Below, piece after piece: positions 41,004-51,748 of a stretch of DNA of 64,000 nt. Under the pieces are notes generated by a model. That model worked only from the letters and a program-made list of their open reading frames with translations, was not told the DNA's origin and searched no databases. The DNA comes from Sepioteuthis lessoniana. Taxonomy: Eukaryota; Mollusca; Cephalopoda; Myopsida; Loliginidae. The stretch lies in the NCBI GenBank assembly GCA_963585895.1, contig OY757939.1, positions 25,856,086 through 25,920,085 on the forward strand, written 5' to 3'. Position 1 is the first letter of the stretch; the number at the start of each line of letters is the position of its first letter. The translations under genes and the position numbers were made by a program.

Positions 41004-41814
41004 GTGGTAAAAAACACTCAGCATTATGAAGCATTCTTTCTGTACTCTCCTCTCTCTCTCTCAATCTTTTCTCTATCTCTTTCTCTCACTTTAATCCTTT
41101 CAATATTGTCTTTTTTAACCAATTATATACTAAGATTAATTTTAGAATTTTGTTGTTTGTTTTATAGAAAAGAATTTAAAACTGTCTCTAATATAATAAA
41201 CATCTTCAACAACTAACGTGCTAACTAAAGCTCCACACCAATTATAAGCATTCCCAACTAATAAAACATAAAAAAACAAAACAAAAAACACCTACAGGCC
41301 CAGAAGACAATGGAAATTGCTTGAGAGCAAAACTTTGGGCAACTTTATCAATTTCACCCTGATAGAAGAAAGGCAAAGAAAACTAAAGGAAAAAAATCTA
41401 AAGGCATTTCAAAACATTGTCGCTATTTTCAAAATTAATTCAATTGATTTGTTTAATAAGATTCCATATTTTCTTTATAATATTATATCTTCTTTGATAG
41501 CGTTCTGTATTTTAAATTCATCAGCAACTCAGTTTTATCCAACTCTCCATTTGCGTACTTTTGTTATGTTATAAAAACCAAAAACCTTTCAAAACTCTTT
41601 AAAAAACACTCTGTACACATGCAAGGAACCCCAGATGATGGCCAATGAAAGGTCCAAAAGTGCTCGGGACAATTTTGGTAAAGTCATCCACCAATTCTAA
41701 CCTGACACCAAGACACTTATCAGGAAACTTGATAGGATCTTCATAGAATTATTTTGACAAAATGTGTTTTTATTATTTAATCAAACATGCTTAAATGAAA
41801 GACTGCTGCCTAAC

Positions 41815-41816
<2 letters not shown>
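41004..41816. other. Unassigned AT-rich stretch
   Basis: Contains a short CT-rich run at 41048-41100. Nothing else recognised. Confidence 0.3.

Positions 41817-41869
<53 letters not shown>
41817..41869. repeat. (CA)n(TA)n composite microsatellite
   Basis: Nine CA units, then about 17 TA units. Confidence 0.95.
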
Positions 41870-41871
<2 letters not shown>

Positions 41872-41954
41872 TGAGCATCTGTCTCAGATTTTCAAAACCT
41901 GGTATCCTATTAAAACCGTCACTTACATAGTATGAGTGGACAGCTTGTTGGACT

Positions 41955-42008
41955 AGCATTATACTACTACTACAACTACTACTACTACTAATAATAATAA
42001 TAATACCG

Positions 42009-42050
<42 letters not shown>

Positions 42051-42062
42051 GTAATAATAACT
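41955..42062. repeat. (ACT)n(AAT)n trinucleotide repeat
   Basis: ACT/ACA units followed by about 25 AAT units with one CCG change. LINE-B copies end in (AAT)n, but no LINE-B body is attached here. Confidence 0.92.
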
Positions 42063-42482
42063 AGCGGGGTCAAAAGAATTTGTTTCATTCACGAGATTGA
42101 CATGATACAATGCGCCTAGCGATGGCGGTTAATTTATACATGAAACAAAAGACTCTTTCAGTAAAAAGCCCCATGATCATTTCCTCGTGTGCATACTTCC
42201 CACCCCCAGTTTGAGTACCAATAGCAGCTACAGACATTGATGCGCAGACGGCCCAGATGTGCCTCTTCAATGCGCATGTTACTGGAAGTAGAAAAAAAGT
42301 CAGCGGGAGAGTAGTGGAAGAAAGAATGAGTTACCATAAAAGTCCTTACGACTAACTGTCACCTGACGTCTAAAATTAACGATAGATCTTTGTTGGCATA
42401 ACAACGAACGTTAGCCATCTGTATCCAGCCCCGTAATGTCATGAAGACTTGATGGCCTGGGAATCTGGTTTTGGATTACCGA
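42063..42482. other. Unassigned stretch
   Basis: Nothing recognised. Confidence 0.3.
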
Positions 42483-42784
42483 GGGGAGATCAAGAGCTGA
42501 AAAGAGGAGGAAGAAGGAGTATATATATATATATATATAAAGATAGAGAGAGAGGGAGAGAGGGTGAGAACGAAAGAGAGAGAGAGAGAGAGAGAGAGAT
42601 GGAAATAAGAACCAGAAAGTTTAAAGACGGAGGAGTGATTTTAAGAGAAATATATAAAGATGAGGAGAGTGGAAGAAGCTTAAAGAGAGGAATAAGGAAA
42701 GAGAGGAAAAAAGTGATGGTGAGAGAAAAGTAGATGTTATATTAACTAAAAAAAACAAAAAAAAGACAGTATTGAAAGGATTAA

Positions 42785-42838
<54 letters not shown>

Positions 42839-43390
42839 GCGCTGAAAAAAGAGATTACAGAAAGAAAAAAGAAAGAAAGAGGATAAGCTAAAGAATGAGA
42901 AAAATATTTGACGGGAACAGAAATTAGAAAAGAGAAGAGAAAAGAAAGAGAGAAAGAGGTTGAAGAGAGAGAGAGTATCGAAAGAAAAAGATTGGATAAA
43001 TATAATAGGGAAAAAACAGGCGAGATGCAAAGAGAGATATCAGGTGGGGGGGATGTTTGAAAGAAAGAGAGGAAGAAAAAAGTGTGAAGGTAAGCGATAT
43101 ACAGAAAAAACGGGAGAGAGAGAGTTGTAGTGGTGGTTGTAATTTACAGAAAGAATACCATAATAACAAGACAGTGAAAGCGAAAAAAAAAAACCCTGAG
43201 ATATCCCGAAAGAGATGAAAACAATGAGAAAAAGCAAGCGAAATATGGGAAAAAAGTATGGGTTCAATGTCATTTGAATAAAAAATAACATACATTTGAT
43301 TAATATATATATATATATATATATACAGAGAGAGGGAAGGGAGAGAGGGAGAGAGAGAAAGAAAATTGATAACAAGGTAATCCAGGCAGA
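42483..43390. repeat. ~0.9 kb GA-rich polypurine tract
   Basis: Purine-rich plus strand with pure (GA)n cores at 42573-42598 and 42785-42836 and a TA run at 43303-43326. The opposing Ser/Leu/Phe-rich open frames are shadows of the repeat. Confidence 0.9.
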
Positions 43391-43394
43391 AGGA

Positions 43395-43455
43395 GAGATT
43401 TATTCAGAAACAAAACTATAGCGTTTCGGTTTTTATAAACCATCATCAGGACTAG
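43395..43455 (-). ncRNA. Hammerhead-like motif, partial
   Basis: On the minus strand CTGATGA, a perfect 5 bp stem II (GGTTT/AAACC), GAAA, then a possible 2 bp stem III (AC/GT). The expected stem I partner is not found. Related to the other copies by the shared string CCTGATGATGGTT. Confidence 0.45.
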
Positions 43456-43815
43456 GAAGGACGATATTAGTGATGTTAAATCAACGAAGAATGTTAAAAA
43501 ATACAAAATCCAAGGGAAAGTCAATATATCGGGAAAAAGTTGGCTGTTTAATCAGTAAATCAGCATTTGTTTTCAAATTACATCTTTTGACTTATAAGAA
43601 ATATTATATAGAATTTATATGTTCCATTTGTTCATCGAGAAAGATTTCAAATCCAAAGGAAAAGGAAAATGAGAAAGAAAATGAGAAAGAAAAAGAAATT
43701 AGAAAAGAAGAGAAAAGAAGAAAACGGAAGAAATAGGAGATAAGAGGATAGAAGAAAGAAGGGGGGAGGAGAAAAAACGGAAGCGGATAAAACAAGTGAA
43801 ACAAACATGAATACA

Positions 43816-44264
43816 TAAGTCATCATCATCATCATCATATCGTGCTGGCAGCACGGATATCCCTGACCCTCTCTCGCCACTCCTCCCTATCGTTCATCGC
43901 CCTAGGCAGGTCTTCAGGACAACAACCTGTATCCTCACATAGCTGCTGAATGTACGTTCGTGCTGGTCGTCCTGCTTTTGCGCGGCCGTGTGTGGGGATC
44001 CATAATAGTACATCTCTTATGAGTTCATCTCTGCTTCTCCAGCAATGTCCTGCATGTCTGGTTCGCCTAACTTGAATAGTTTTCGTGATAGGGGGCAGGT
44101 GGCCGTACAGTTGGTGTCTTGTGGGGTGTTGCTGCCAGGACTTGTTCAGGATTGCACGCAGCATTCTTGTGTAATTGCCGTCTAGTTTCTTCTCCAGCCG
44201 TTTTGTTAGCGTCCATGGAGTGCATCCATATAGCAGTATCGATGTGACCGCTGCCTGGAAGAAA
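43816..44264 (-). mobile_element. LINE-A 3' fragment
   Basis: Starts at a (CAT)n run; the minus strand encodes FFQAAVTSILLYGCTPWTLT, then MLRAILNKSWQQHPTR, RRTRHAGHCWRS, KAGRPARTYIQQLCEDTGC. Open through most of its length. 5' break lies just upstream of FFQAA. Confidence 0.92.
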
Positions 44265-44739
44265 GTAATTTAAATAAAAGAAATTAAAAAAAATTGATGC
44301 TATATAAAAATGAAAAGTTAAAAAGGATAAACGTTAGATGTGGGGAAAAAAAGGGAAGGTGAAATATTAGTTGAAAGAAAGATAGAATAAAGAGATAAGA
44401 TATTTACAGGAGAGAAGGAGAAAGGGAAAAAGAATAGAAAAGGTAAGGGAACAATGTATAGGGATATTCGTGTAAAAATGCGGTGAGTTAAAAAGTAAAT
44501 GGCGAAATTATGATATGTGGGGAACTATGATTAATGTCTCATTCATTTAAATTAACATTTCAAATTCAATCTAAATTTAAAATTGAAATTTAAACTTAAG
44601 TTTAAAAAGAATAAATCCAATCGGGACACCTCAAAAGTAAATTTAAATTAATCTTTTTTTTTAAATTTTATATTTGTAAAATTATGTTTAGAAAATGTGA
44701 ACTAAAAATAGAATATATTGTATATATTAAAATAGATTC
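44265..44739. other. Unassigned AT-rich stretch
   Basis: Repeats of AAATTTAAA type near 44540-44660. Nothing else recognised. Confidence 0.3.
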
Positions 44740-45530
44740 GCTCAAGTTCGGAGAAATACTATAAAAAACGATTGTTTAAGGAATTACTAAATGAAATAGC
44801 ACCGGCTTCGAAAATTCGTCTTAGTCATTTGTTGTGAATATATATAAGCATCTTTGTACAATTGAAATCAAAGTTATGATCTGATTGAGAAATGTATTGA
44901 AGAAATTCATTATTAAGGTTACCAACTCTAATGTAAGCAAGTATGAAAGTACGTAGACATTTCACCAATTATTTTATTTTTATTTACAAATCCAAGAAGA
45001 AATACAATAAACACCGGCGTCTGAAATTATGCCGCGTTAAGGTCTTGAGTGTAGTAAATTGCAGATCTCTTTAGAGGATAAAGAGGCAATATCAATATTA
45101 AGTTTATTTAAGTTTATTGTAATGTTAGTGGAAGAATTGTTAGACAAAGTAATGAATGTATGGGGGGGGGACTAGTTTTATAGGAGGATGAGTTGGCATT
45201 TGTTCGAGGTTGACTAAGGGCTTTTGGTTTAGCAAAGTGTACGAAAGATTTGGGGTTTAGAAAGGGGTTTTCTATGTGGCTAAATTCATTATCTAAATAT
45301 TTCGGGGCACAAATACGTAAGGCTCTGAGAAAAATTGATCTGCACAAAAAGCAGTTGTTTAAAAAAGTTCGATAAAATAAAGTGCTCGGATGCCAGGCAG
45401 CAGAGCAATATAGAAAACTTGAATAATTTTTCCACACATACCTTTCCTCAGCTGTTACTAGAAGTTCCATAAAGCCTTTCGTTTTTGTTTTTGTGGTTTG
45501 GGCTTTCTTGTTTTTAAAACACAATCCTGA
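44740..45530 (-). mobile_element. Penelope-like element fragment: RT C-terminus and GIY-YIG endonuclease
   Basis: The minus strand first encodes SIFLRALRICAPKYLDNEFS and NPKSFVHFAKPKALS, a pattern typical of the C-terminal side of PLE reverse transcriptases. After a break comes DAGVYCISSW (the GVY half of a GIY-YIG motif) and then, in another frame, VGNLNNEFLQYISQSDHNFD and RRIFEAGAISFSNS, the downstream half of a PLE GIY-YIG endonuclease. The element is decayed and 5'-truncated, with no RT active site present. Assignment is from remembered family motifs. Confidence 0.72.
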
Positions 45531-45627
45531 GAAAGGAATGATGGAAAGTAATATTTTTTCAAATTCCTAAAAAGCCTATCCGATGATTGCGTTGTTGTTT
45601 TATTTGATAATGATTATTTTACTTATA

Positions 45628-45893
45628 TATAAAGTAAGTAAATTTGGCGACTGTAACCGAGGGCGACCCGAAGACTCCCTTTTCATTAGCTACTACACCG
45701 AAGTGCAGGGAGGCGCTACTCCTTTTCTTGGATTGCTCAACTTTACCATTGAATCATATCTTATAATGCTGAGTGTTAAGCAAGGTGACATCAGGTGTCA
45801 TTTTTTGAGTCTTTGGTATGACTCGATCTGAGATTGAACCCTGGTACCCCGGGCTGTTGCCGGACATTCTATCCACTCGGCCAATGAGCCGGT
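45628..45893 (-). mobile_element. SINE-1 copy
   Basis: AAAGTAAGTAAATTTGGCG (tail complement), GAGGGCGACCCGAAGACTCCC, GGTATGACTCGATCTG, GAGATTGAACCCTGG (B-box complement) and a head ending CACTCGGCCAATGAGCCGG. Confidence 0.88.
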
Positions 45894-45947
45894 AGGTGGT
45901 GGGGGGAGATGAGAAGAACTAGAGGGTGAGACTTAAAATATGTATTT

Positions 45948-46180
45948 AGGTGGAGTTCCTGTGGCGTTCTGTTAACGTATGACATCGTAGTAAACGAGTA
46001 AGAATTCTTGTTGATCTTTAATGTTCCCTTTTGGACTAACATTCTGGGAAAAAGTATGAACCCTTTCCTTCCCAGCTGTAAGTTGAATAGCACCAATATT
46101 ATTCTTCTACAAGGATGACTTAGGCATTAAATAACCTACAAAGTTTGATATGCCATTAAACGAAGTAACTAAACCAAACC
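45948..46180 (+). mobile_element. SINE-2 copy
   Basis: Head GGAGTTCCTGTGGCGTTCTG, degraded B-box, body ATTATTCTTCTACAAGGATG, tail TAGGCATTAAATAACC, TTTGATATGCCATTAAACG. Confidence 0.83.
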
Positions 46181-46229
46181 AAACCATCTATTCTCGTAGG
46201 TTCCTAATATTTATAATATTGTTATTTAT

Positions 46230-46365
46230 GCTTTTTTCTATCCACTCTATTCCTAACTATGGGTTAAATAAAACCACTACGATTCTTCTACAAGGATAGA
46301 TTAGGCATTAAATAACCCACGAACGTTGATATAGCGGTAAACTGAGAAACCAAAGCAAACGAAAC
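46230..46365 (+). mobile_element. SINE-2 3' fragment in tandem
   Basis: ATTCTTCTACAAGGATAG, TTAGGCATTAAATAACCC, ACGTTGATATAGCGGTAAAC. Follows the previous copy directly, in the same orientation. Confidence 0.78.
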
Positions 46366-46619
46366 CATGTATTTAAAAGTAAGGAAGGGACAGTATAATT
46401 ATTCTTTAAAAAAAGAGAGAGGACGAACAAAATAGGAAAAACCCAATAGATTGATGTATCCAGAAAGATAGAGTCTTTGGTTTATTTGTTTTAAGGTTCA
46501 GCTCAGTCATCATGAATGCCGAAGGACCAATATTATTGATAGATTAGTTTGTATCCAAAAGATTAAAAACATTTTAGATCGTAAATACGAGTGGTTTTCC
46601 ATAAGAAAAGTGAATATTG

Positions 46620-46790
46620 TTTAAAGAATTGGCAATAAGAAACATTGTTTACAATGGCAAATTTTTCGAAGAAATCACTAGTAAAGAGACCTTTAATGTC
46701 CCATATGACTATCTGAGTAAACTTCTTTACTAATCCCTGCACCCAGAACTTTTCTTTACCGGAGAGTCACTGCTTCCACTACATGTATTG
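46620..46790 (+). repeat. Unclassified repeat, paralogue of 63533-63670
   Basis: GAATTGGCAATAAGAAACATTG, TTTACAATGGCAA and TTTTTCGAAGAAATCACTAG have close counterparts in the same order at 63.53 kb (GAATTGATAACAAGAAGTACTG, TTTACAGCGACAA). GGAGAGTCA follows in both. The 46791-47055 flank is unassigned. Confidence 0.65.
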
Positions 46791-47055
46791 TTTTTTAAAC
46801 GCTAGCCAATTTCTATACATTTCTTAGCCGAAAACATGCTTTTATAAATATCTTTTATAAATTTCACATAGTTTGCATTTTTCAGCCATCAAAGGTTTGA
46901 TGACAGACCTCTATTCAAGCATGTAGCACTCTGTCTTATTTGACATAATGTTAAATAGCACAAAACATATATTTTTTGCGTGATTAAAGTAATTTCTGCT
47001 ATAAACCAAACAACGAAACAACATTTATTACATTCATGGAAAACGAATTCCAACA

Positions 47056-47063
47056 CACGCACG

Positions 47064-47108
<45 letters not shown>

Positions 47109-47156
47109 TGCGTTTTTAAAAATATAATAAGATAATAACTTCCATCTACATTAGTG

Positions 47157-47187
<31 letters not shown>
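47056..47187. repeat. Fold-back of (CA)n(TA)n and (TG)n
   Basis: (AC)n at 47056-47086, TA to 47108, a 46 bp spacer, then TG-rich sequence at 47154-47187, so the arms can pair. The 47188-47576 flank is unassigned. Confidence 0.85.
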
Positions 47188-47188
<1 letters not shown>

Positions 47189-47575
47189 CTTTAATTCAAA
47201 TTGCACCAATTTCAGAGAACCACCCCTTCAAGTAGCATCTACCTCTGTTGAATAAAAATGGTAAGGATTGAGTTTTTTTTTTTACCTGATGCCTGAGGCC
47301 CACTCATAAGGAAAAGGCCGACGAGTCTAGAACAATTTCGCCTTTCGTCTTGATTTCCCCTGGGTTAACCCTGTGTTAGTACGATTTTGAGTATTAAAAA
47401 CAGCTTCAGGTACTTAGAGCCTTTATCTTTAAAATAAGGACCCGAAACTAAATAAGATATACTTCAATCAAGTTTATGGAAATTTGAATGTATTTAACAG
47501 CTGACAGGGAACTTTCCCTGATAAGAAGTTTACTTGCTTGTTATCTAAATCATTGCATCATAACAACAAGTATCA

Positions 47576-47576
<1 letters not shown>

Positions 47577-47643
<67 letters not shown>
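47577..47643. repeat. (CA)n(TA)n composite microsatellite
   Basis: Twelve CA units then about 20 TA units. A second short (CA)n(TA)n lies at 47741-47770. Confidence 0.95.
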
Positions 47644-47646
<3 letters not shown>

Positions 47647-47738
47647 GCTGTTCGGAAAGTAATTACCATTTACCAAAAAATATCATCACCAAAATATCAA
47701 ATATTATGACCAAAAATGAAATATTTATTTTCTGAAAT

Positions 47739-47770
<32 letters not shown>

Positions 47771-47795
47771 GTCTCTCTCTCTCTATATATATATA

Positions 47796-47923
47796 AAAGT
47801 AAGTAAAGTTGGCGACCTTCGTCGATGGTGACCCGAAGGCCCCCTTTTCAATGGTGTAGGGGAGGGCGCTACTCCATTCCCTGGATTGCTTCGCTTTACC
47901 CTTGATCTTTACCTTTGGCGAAC
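47796..47923 (-). mobile_element. SINE-1 tail-side half
   Basis: AAAGTAAGTAAAGTTGGCGACC, GTGACCCGAAGGCCCCC, CTTTACCCTTGATC. The head-side half is absent; the next element begins in the opposite orientation. Confidence 0.82.
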
Positions 47924-48170
47924 ACTGAACACATGATGGTTAGCGTTTTCACCTCTGTCCTGGGAGACCTGGTTTCAATCCCAGATCGATTCATTTTATG
48001 ACTCAAAAATGGTACTTGATGTCTCCTGGCTTAACACTCAGCATTATAAGGTACGGATCAAGGGTAAAGGGGAGCAATTCAGGGAAAGAAGTAGCACCCT
48101 CCCCTACACCTTGCTGTTGTAGTCATCGAAAAGAGAGCCTTCGGGTCACCCTCGACTGAGGGTTAGGGTT
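47924..48170 (+). mobile_element. SINE-1 copy, inverted relative to its neighbour
   Basis: Head GATGGTTAGCGTTTTCACC (A-box-like), GGTTTCAATCCCAG (B-box-like), body TCAGCATTATAAGG, GGATCAAGGGTAAAGG, tail GCCTTCGGGTCACCCTCGAC. Ends in GAGGGTTAGGGTTAGGATT, a telomere-like run. Confidence 0.88.
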
Positions 48171-49734
48171 AGGATTAATTTTAATGAGCTGAGATGGAAA
48201 GAAATAGGGAAGCAGGTGGAGAAGGAGAAGTTTCGGCATGTCCTGTTTCATCAAAGACACTGACTATAATGTGATGTCTAGGTGCAAAGCGAGAGAAAAG
48301 GGGGGAAAGATAAATTGATAAGGAAAGAATCCTCAAAATTATGGTGGTACAAAGTCTAAAAATGTTCTCTTTTTTATCTGTTTTCTATTTTTGTATTGTT
48401 TTCATGTAGTATGGTGTCTGCTAGCTATGGAAATTGTCTTATATGCTTTGTTTTAGAACTTACTACTGATTCTAGTAGTCTGCAGGATTTTTTTGCAATG
48501 TATGGGTTTGATTAAAGAGGCTTGCACAAAAATTGAAGGTGTGTTTGAACTCAAACAAACACCCATTTAAAAACTCATAAAATTGTATTTCTTTAAATTT
48601 AGTGAAAAGTTTGTTGAAAAGCAGAAGTTACAAACTTTCTTCTTATAAGAAAAGATAATATTTGTCTGAGCGTAAATATTTTTTGAGAGGAAGTGAAGAT
48701 CCATACATTTATTGATAGCTTAAACCTATATGAGCATATTTTGTGAGTGTAAAAAATCTTGTGTGAGAATGTAACTATATGGTGAGAATATGTATTAATA
48801 CCTTAAACACGGGTGCAACTGAAATTTTCATCAACAAGCATTGGCTATTCTAACAGTATAAGTAAATCTCTGCAAACACTAACAAATTCGTTCAGTCTAA
48901 GACAGTTAAGCAATGTTGAAATCAAATTCATTCTTGAAAAAAAATTGTTAGATTTTCTCTAAAAAGATAAATAAACCGAAAGTTGAGTAGATATAGAAGA
49001 ATTCCATTCCTACTGCAGAAAATATTTATTTTTTTGCTATTTACAAGATTGAGGTAGGCTGGAAATTAGATACAAAAAGATGGTGATTTATATATGACAC
49101 TAATTTGTTAAACATATACGTTCAACAATCTAGGAGGGAAAATATTTCTTAAATTACTTTGGGTTTTTGTCTTTCGAATTTTTCGCGACAAGATGGCTAT
49201 TGTTGTTTCTAAATTCCAAAGAAATTGTTTAACAAACGGATATACGCTGACTGGTCAATAAATACAAAAACACAGATAAAAAGTTAAGCTTCTCGAGCCG
49301 ATTTGTTGCATATATTTACAAGGTATTTAAAAAGTTTTAAGCCTCACTTAGATTTTAGTTTTGTCATACACACCCTACCCTTCTATGTACTTTACCTGCG
49401 CAGTAATTAAGACAGAAATCTGAATTAGTTTTTTTCTACTTTTTTAAGAAAAGTTAGTGTGTTGGCACGGCAAAAATTTTCAGCAACGGCTTTCTATGGG
49501 TTAGGCTTGGAACTTTTTCAACAAAAATGTTATATATTCAGACGCGAATATTACTAACATCGATGGAACATTCTACTGGGAAAATGTTGTTTTTGATTTA
49601 TACATTCTTATTAATTGATGGATTAATTGATTTTAACTGCATCTTAACTCGTCTTGGGATATTTTATACAGAGAGATTAGGGTTCATATTGACATTTTTT
49701 GAAAGTTGTTTTTTTTTTCCTGTCAAATATGATT
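48171..49734. other. Unassigned stretch
   Basis: Longest element-poor part of the window (about 1.5 kb). At 48225-48275 the minus strand reads TTGATGAAACAGGACATGCCGAAACT-like sequence, compatible with a very decayed hammerhead-type motif. Otherwise AT-rich and unrecognised. Confidence 0.3.
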
Positions 49735-49950
49735 TAGTCTGGTTGATTTGGTCTTCTTTTAGCATATCAACATTTGTGTCTTTTTTAAAGCTAAATCCTG
49801 TTTACACACACACGCGCGCGCACACACACACACACGAATGTATATATATATATATATAATTTTTAATCAAGCAAGTGTTCATTTATTTGCACATAGTTAA
49901 ATGATTCCAAGTATCGCTATCTCAATGCAATTGACTTTCAGCTACCGATT
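49735..49950 (-). mobile_element. F3 copy, tail and one unit
   Basis: GGTTGATTTGGTCTTCTTTTAGC, ATATCAACATTTGTG, a (CA)n(TA)n run at 49801-49858, then CATTTATTTGCACATAGTTAAATG. A head fragment (GCTGAGATGCAGTCGGC, TATTCTACAGCCTC) lies at 50205-50250; the 49951-50204 sequence between them is unassigned. Confidence 0.7.
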
Positions 49951-50204
49951 TTTAACACCTTTAAGATAAATAAAAAAAAAGCTAAAAGACTTGTTTGCTC
50001 TTTTAGAACCAACCAGAGCAATTTAGAGAATACGACTTGAACAATCGTACAAGGGCTATTGGGCTTGACATGACTAGCCAACTGATCGGATCGGGCCTCT
50101 CTGACTGCCCCTCTAGCCCACTAAGAACCAATGGGGAAATCACATGACCACTTTATTTACCGGGTCACAAACTGCTCTGCCATTAAGATTCCGTCCTAAG
50201 CATT

Positions 50205-50250
50205 ACCACATTGCTGAGATGCAGTCGGCATATTCTACAGCCTCAGACGA
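50205..50250 (-). mobile_element. F3 head sliver
   Basis: GATGCAGTCGGCATATTCTACAG-type head end only. May belong to the copy at 49735. Confidence 0.5.
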
Positions 50251-50588
50251 GAAAGCAGTATAGAATATGAATGATTTTAAAACAAAACTATTTGATAATA
50301 GGTGGGAACACTTTACATATATATAGACAGAGAGAGAGAAACAGAGAGAAAGAGAAGATGAGAGAGAGGGAGAGGATGAGAGAAAGGTTTTTCTGTAGAT
50401 CCTTTTCGGTAAAAGCCAAGTAGTAATTTTCTTACTAATTCAGTTCTCTAAACCGACACTTGGTAAGTATTGAGCGCTTTGTCAATATCTATTTTATAGC
50501 CAGTCGGTTAAGTTTTTATTATTTTCCAACGAGGTCAATATGGAGACTGGTTCGATTTTTTCTTTTTCTTTTCCTGATGATTCATTTA

Positions 50589-50589
50589 T

Positions 50590-50631
<42 letters not shown>

Positions 50632-50633
50632 TA
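50589..50633. repeat. (CA)n(TA)n composite microsatellite
   Basis: About 14 CA units and 8 TA units; the SINE-3 head starts just after. Confidence 0.95.
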
Positions 50634-50878
50634 GTATAATAGTTATTCTTATAGAAAAGGGGATCGAGAATCCGAGTTCAAATGCTGTAAAAGGTTGTTT
50701 GCGTTTTACAAAGCCCTAATAACCCTGGAAAAGGTATGATTAACACAATTCTTCCTCCGGCTATTTGTAAATGGTCGGGCAGACTGAAACTTTAACATTG
50801 TCTTGGCAACCGGTCAAGGAGATGGATGACTCTGATTTGAAAACTGTAAAACTTCACTTGAAAAATTGACATACAACT
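50634..50878 (+). mobile_element. SINE-3 copy
   Basis: Head TTAGTATAATAGTTATTC (A-box-like), ATCCGAGTTCAAATGC (B-box-like), AATAACCCTGGAAAAGG, GGTCGGGCAGACTG and tail AAAACTTCACTTGAAAAATTGAC. Bounded on both sides by (TA)n. Confidence 0.82.
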
Positions 50879-51009
50879 CGTATATATATATATATATATG
50901 TTGAAATGGTTTACAGTTATCATTAGCTTACTTGGTGAGTTTATGGTGGGTCAAATTTTGTGGTATTATTAGATAGTGCTCAATCAATTAGTGATAGCGC
51001 TTTTATAAG

Positions 51010-51123
51010 AATACATATATTACATGGTAGTGTCTGTGACTCTGGGTTCCATGCTTTACGCGTTCATCAGAGAGATTCAGTCCGATGTAAAACATGAAAC
51101 CTAAGGTCGCAGACACTACCGTG

Positions 51124-51135
<12 letters not shown>
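51010..51135. repeat. Inverted repeat, ~40 bp arms, hammerhead-like core on minus strand
   Basis: Arms TATTACATGGTAGTGTCTG and CAGACACTACCGTGTAATA bracket a loop holding CATGCTTTACGCGTTCATCAG. The minus strand has CTGATGA, a near stem II (ACGC/GCAT with GTAAA loop), GGAA in place of GAAA, a 2 bp stem III and GTC before ACAGACAC. The second arm, read on the plus strand, keeps GAAACC and GGTC but not CTGATGA. Confidence 0.6.
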
Positions 51136-51169
<34 letters not shown>

Positions 51170-51195
51170 GTGTGCGTGTGTGTGTGTGTGTGTGT
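51125..51195. repeat. (TA)n(TG)n composite microsatellite
   Basis: About 21 TA units, then TG units, directly at the right arm of the hairpin. 51196-51524 is unassigned apart from further GTGT words. Confidence 0.93.
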
Positions 51196-51524
51196 TCAAA
51201 TGTATTTATATACTTGCATATATAGTTACATTGTGTGTGAGTGTGTGTGTTTGTGTCCGCGCATATGTTCTCTATCTGTTCAACAAACATAATTTCAATT
51301 CTCTACAATCTTAGCAAATAAATAAATAAATGAATAAATAAATAAACAGATTTCATGCTTCTTCTGTCCTAATGACCGTCACTTCCTATAGCACTTATGA
51401 GCATACCACTGATCCTCATAAGTATTTATACAGAGTACATTTAGATCGCTAGAAATTTCTGGACCCATAAAGGATTTTCAGCAACGAATGATCCACGCTA
51501 ACCTAATTTGGTTAGTTTCGGAGG

Positions 51525-51748
51525 TTTAGTTTCTTTGTTTAATGGCATATCAACCTTTGTGGGCAAACCCATCCTTGAAGAAGAACAGAAGCGGAACTAT
51601 TTTACCAAGAGCTGAGGGTAGGGAGAACGTGGTTCATGCCTTTCCAAAGGTTATTAGTTCAAAAGTAAACCTAATAGCGCTGTGACTGAAGTTTGAACTC
51701 GCTTACAGTGGCCATCCAGCACGTTAGCCACTACGCCAGGGTGGCACC
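51525..51748 (-). mobile_element. SINE-2 copy
   Basis: TTTCTTTGTTTAATGGC, ATATCAACCTTTGTGGG, GAACAGAAGCGGAACTATTTT, AAGTTTGAACTCGC (B-box complement), head ending CACTACGCCAGGGTGGCACC. Confidence 0.86.

Noticed and set aside
42746-43880. Series of minus-strand open frames rich in Ser, Leu and Phe
   Set aside because: Complement of the GA-rich tract; composition is explained by the simple repeat.
48225-48275. Sixth hammerhead-like motif
   Set aside because: The first core base is wrong, stem II is only about 2 bp and no stem III or cleavage site is visible; kept only as a note in the unassigned stretch.
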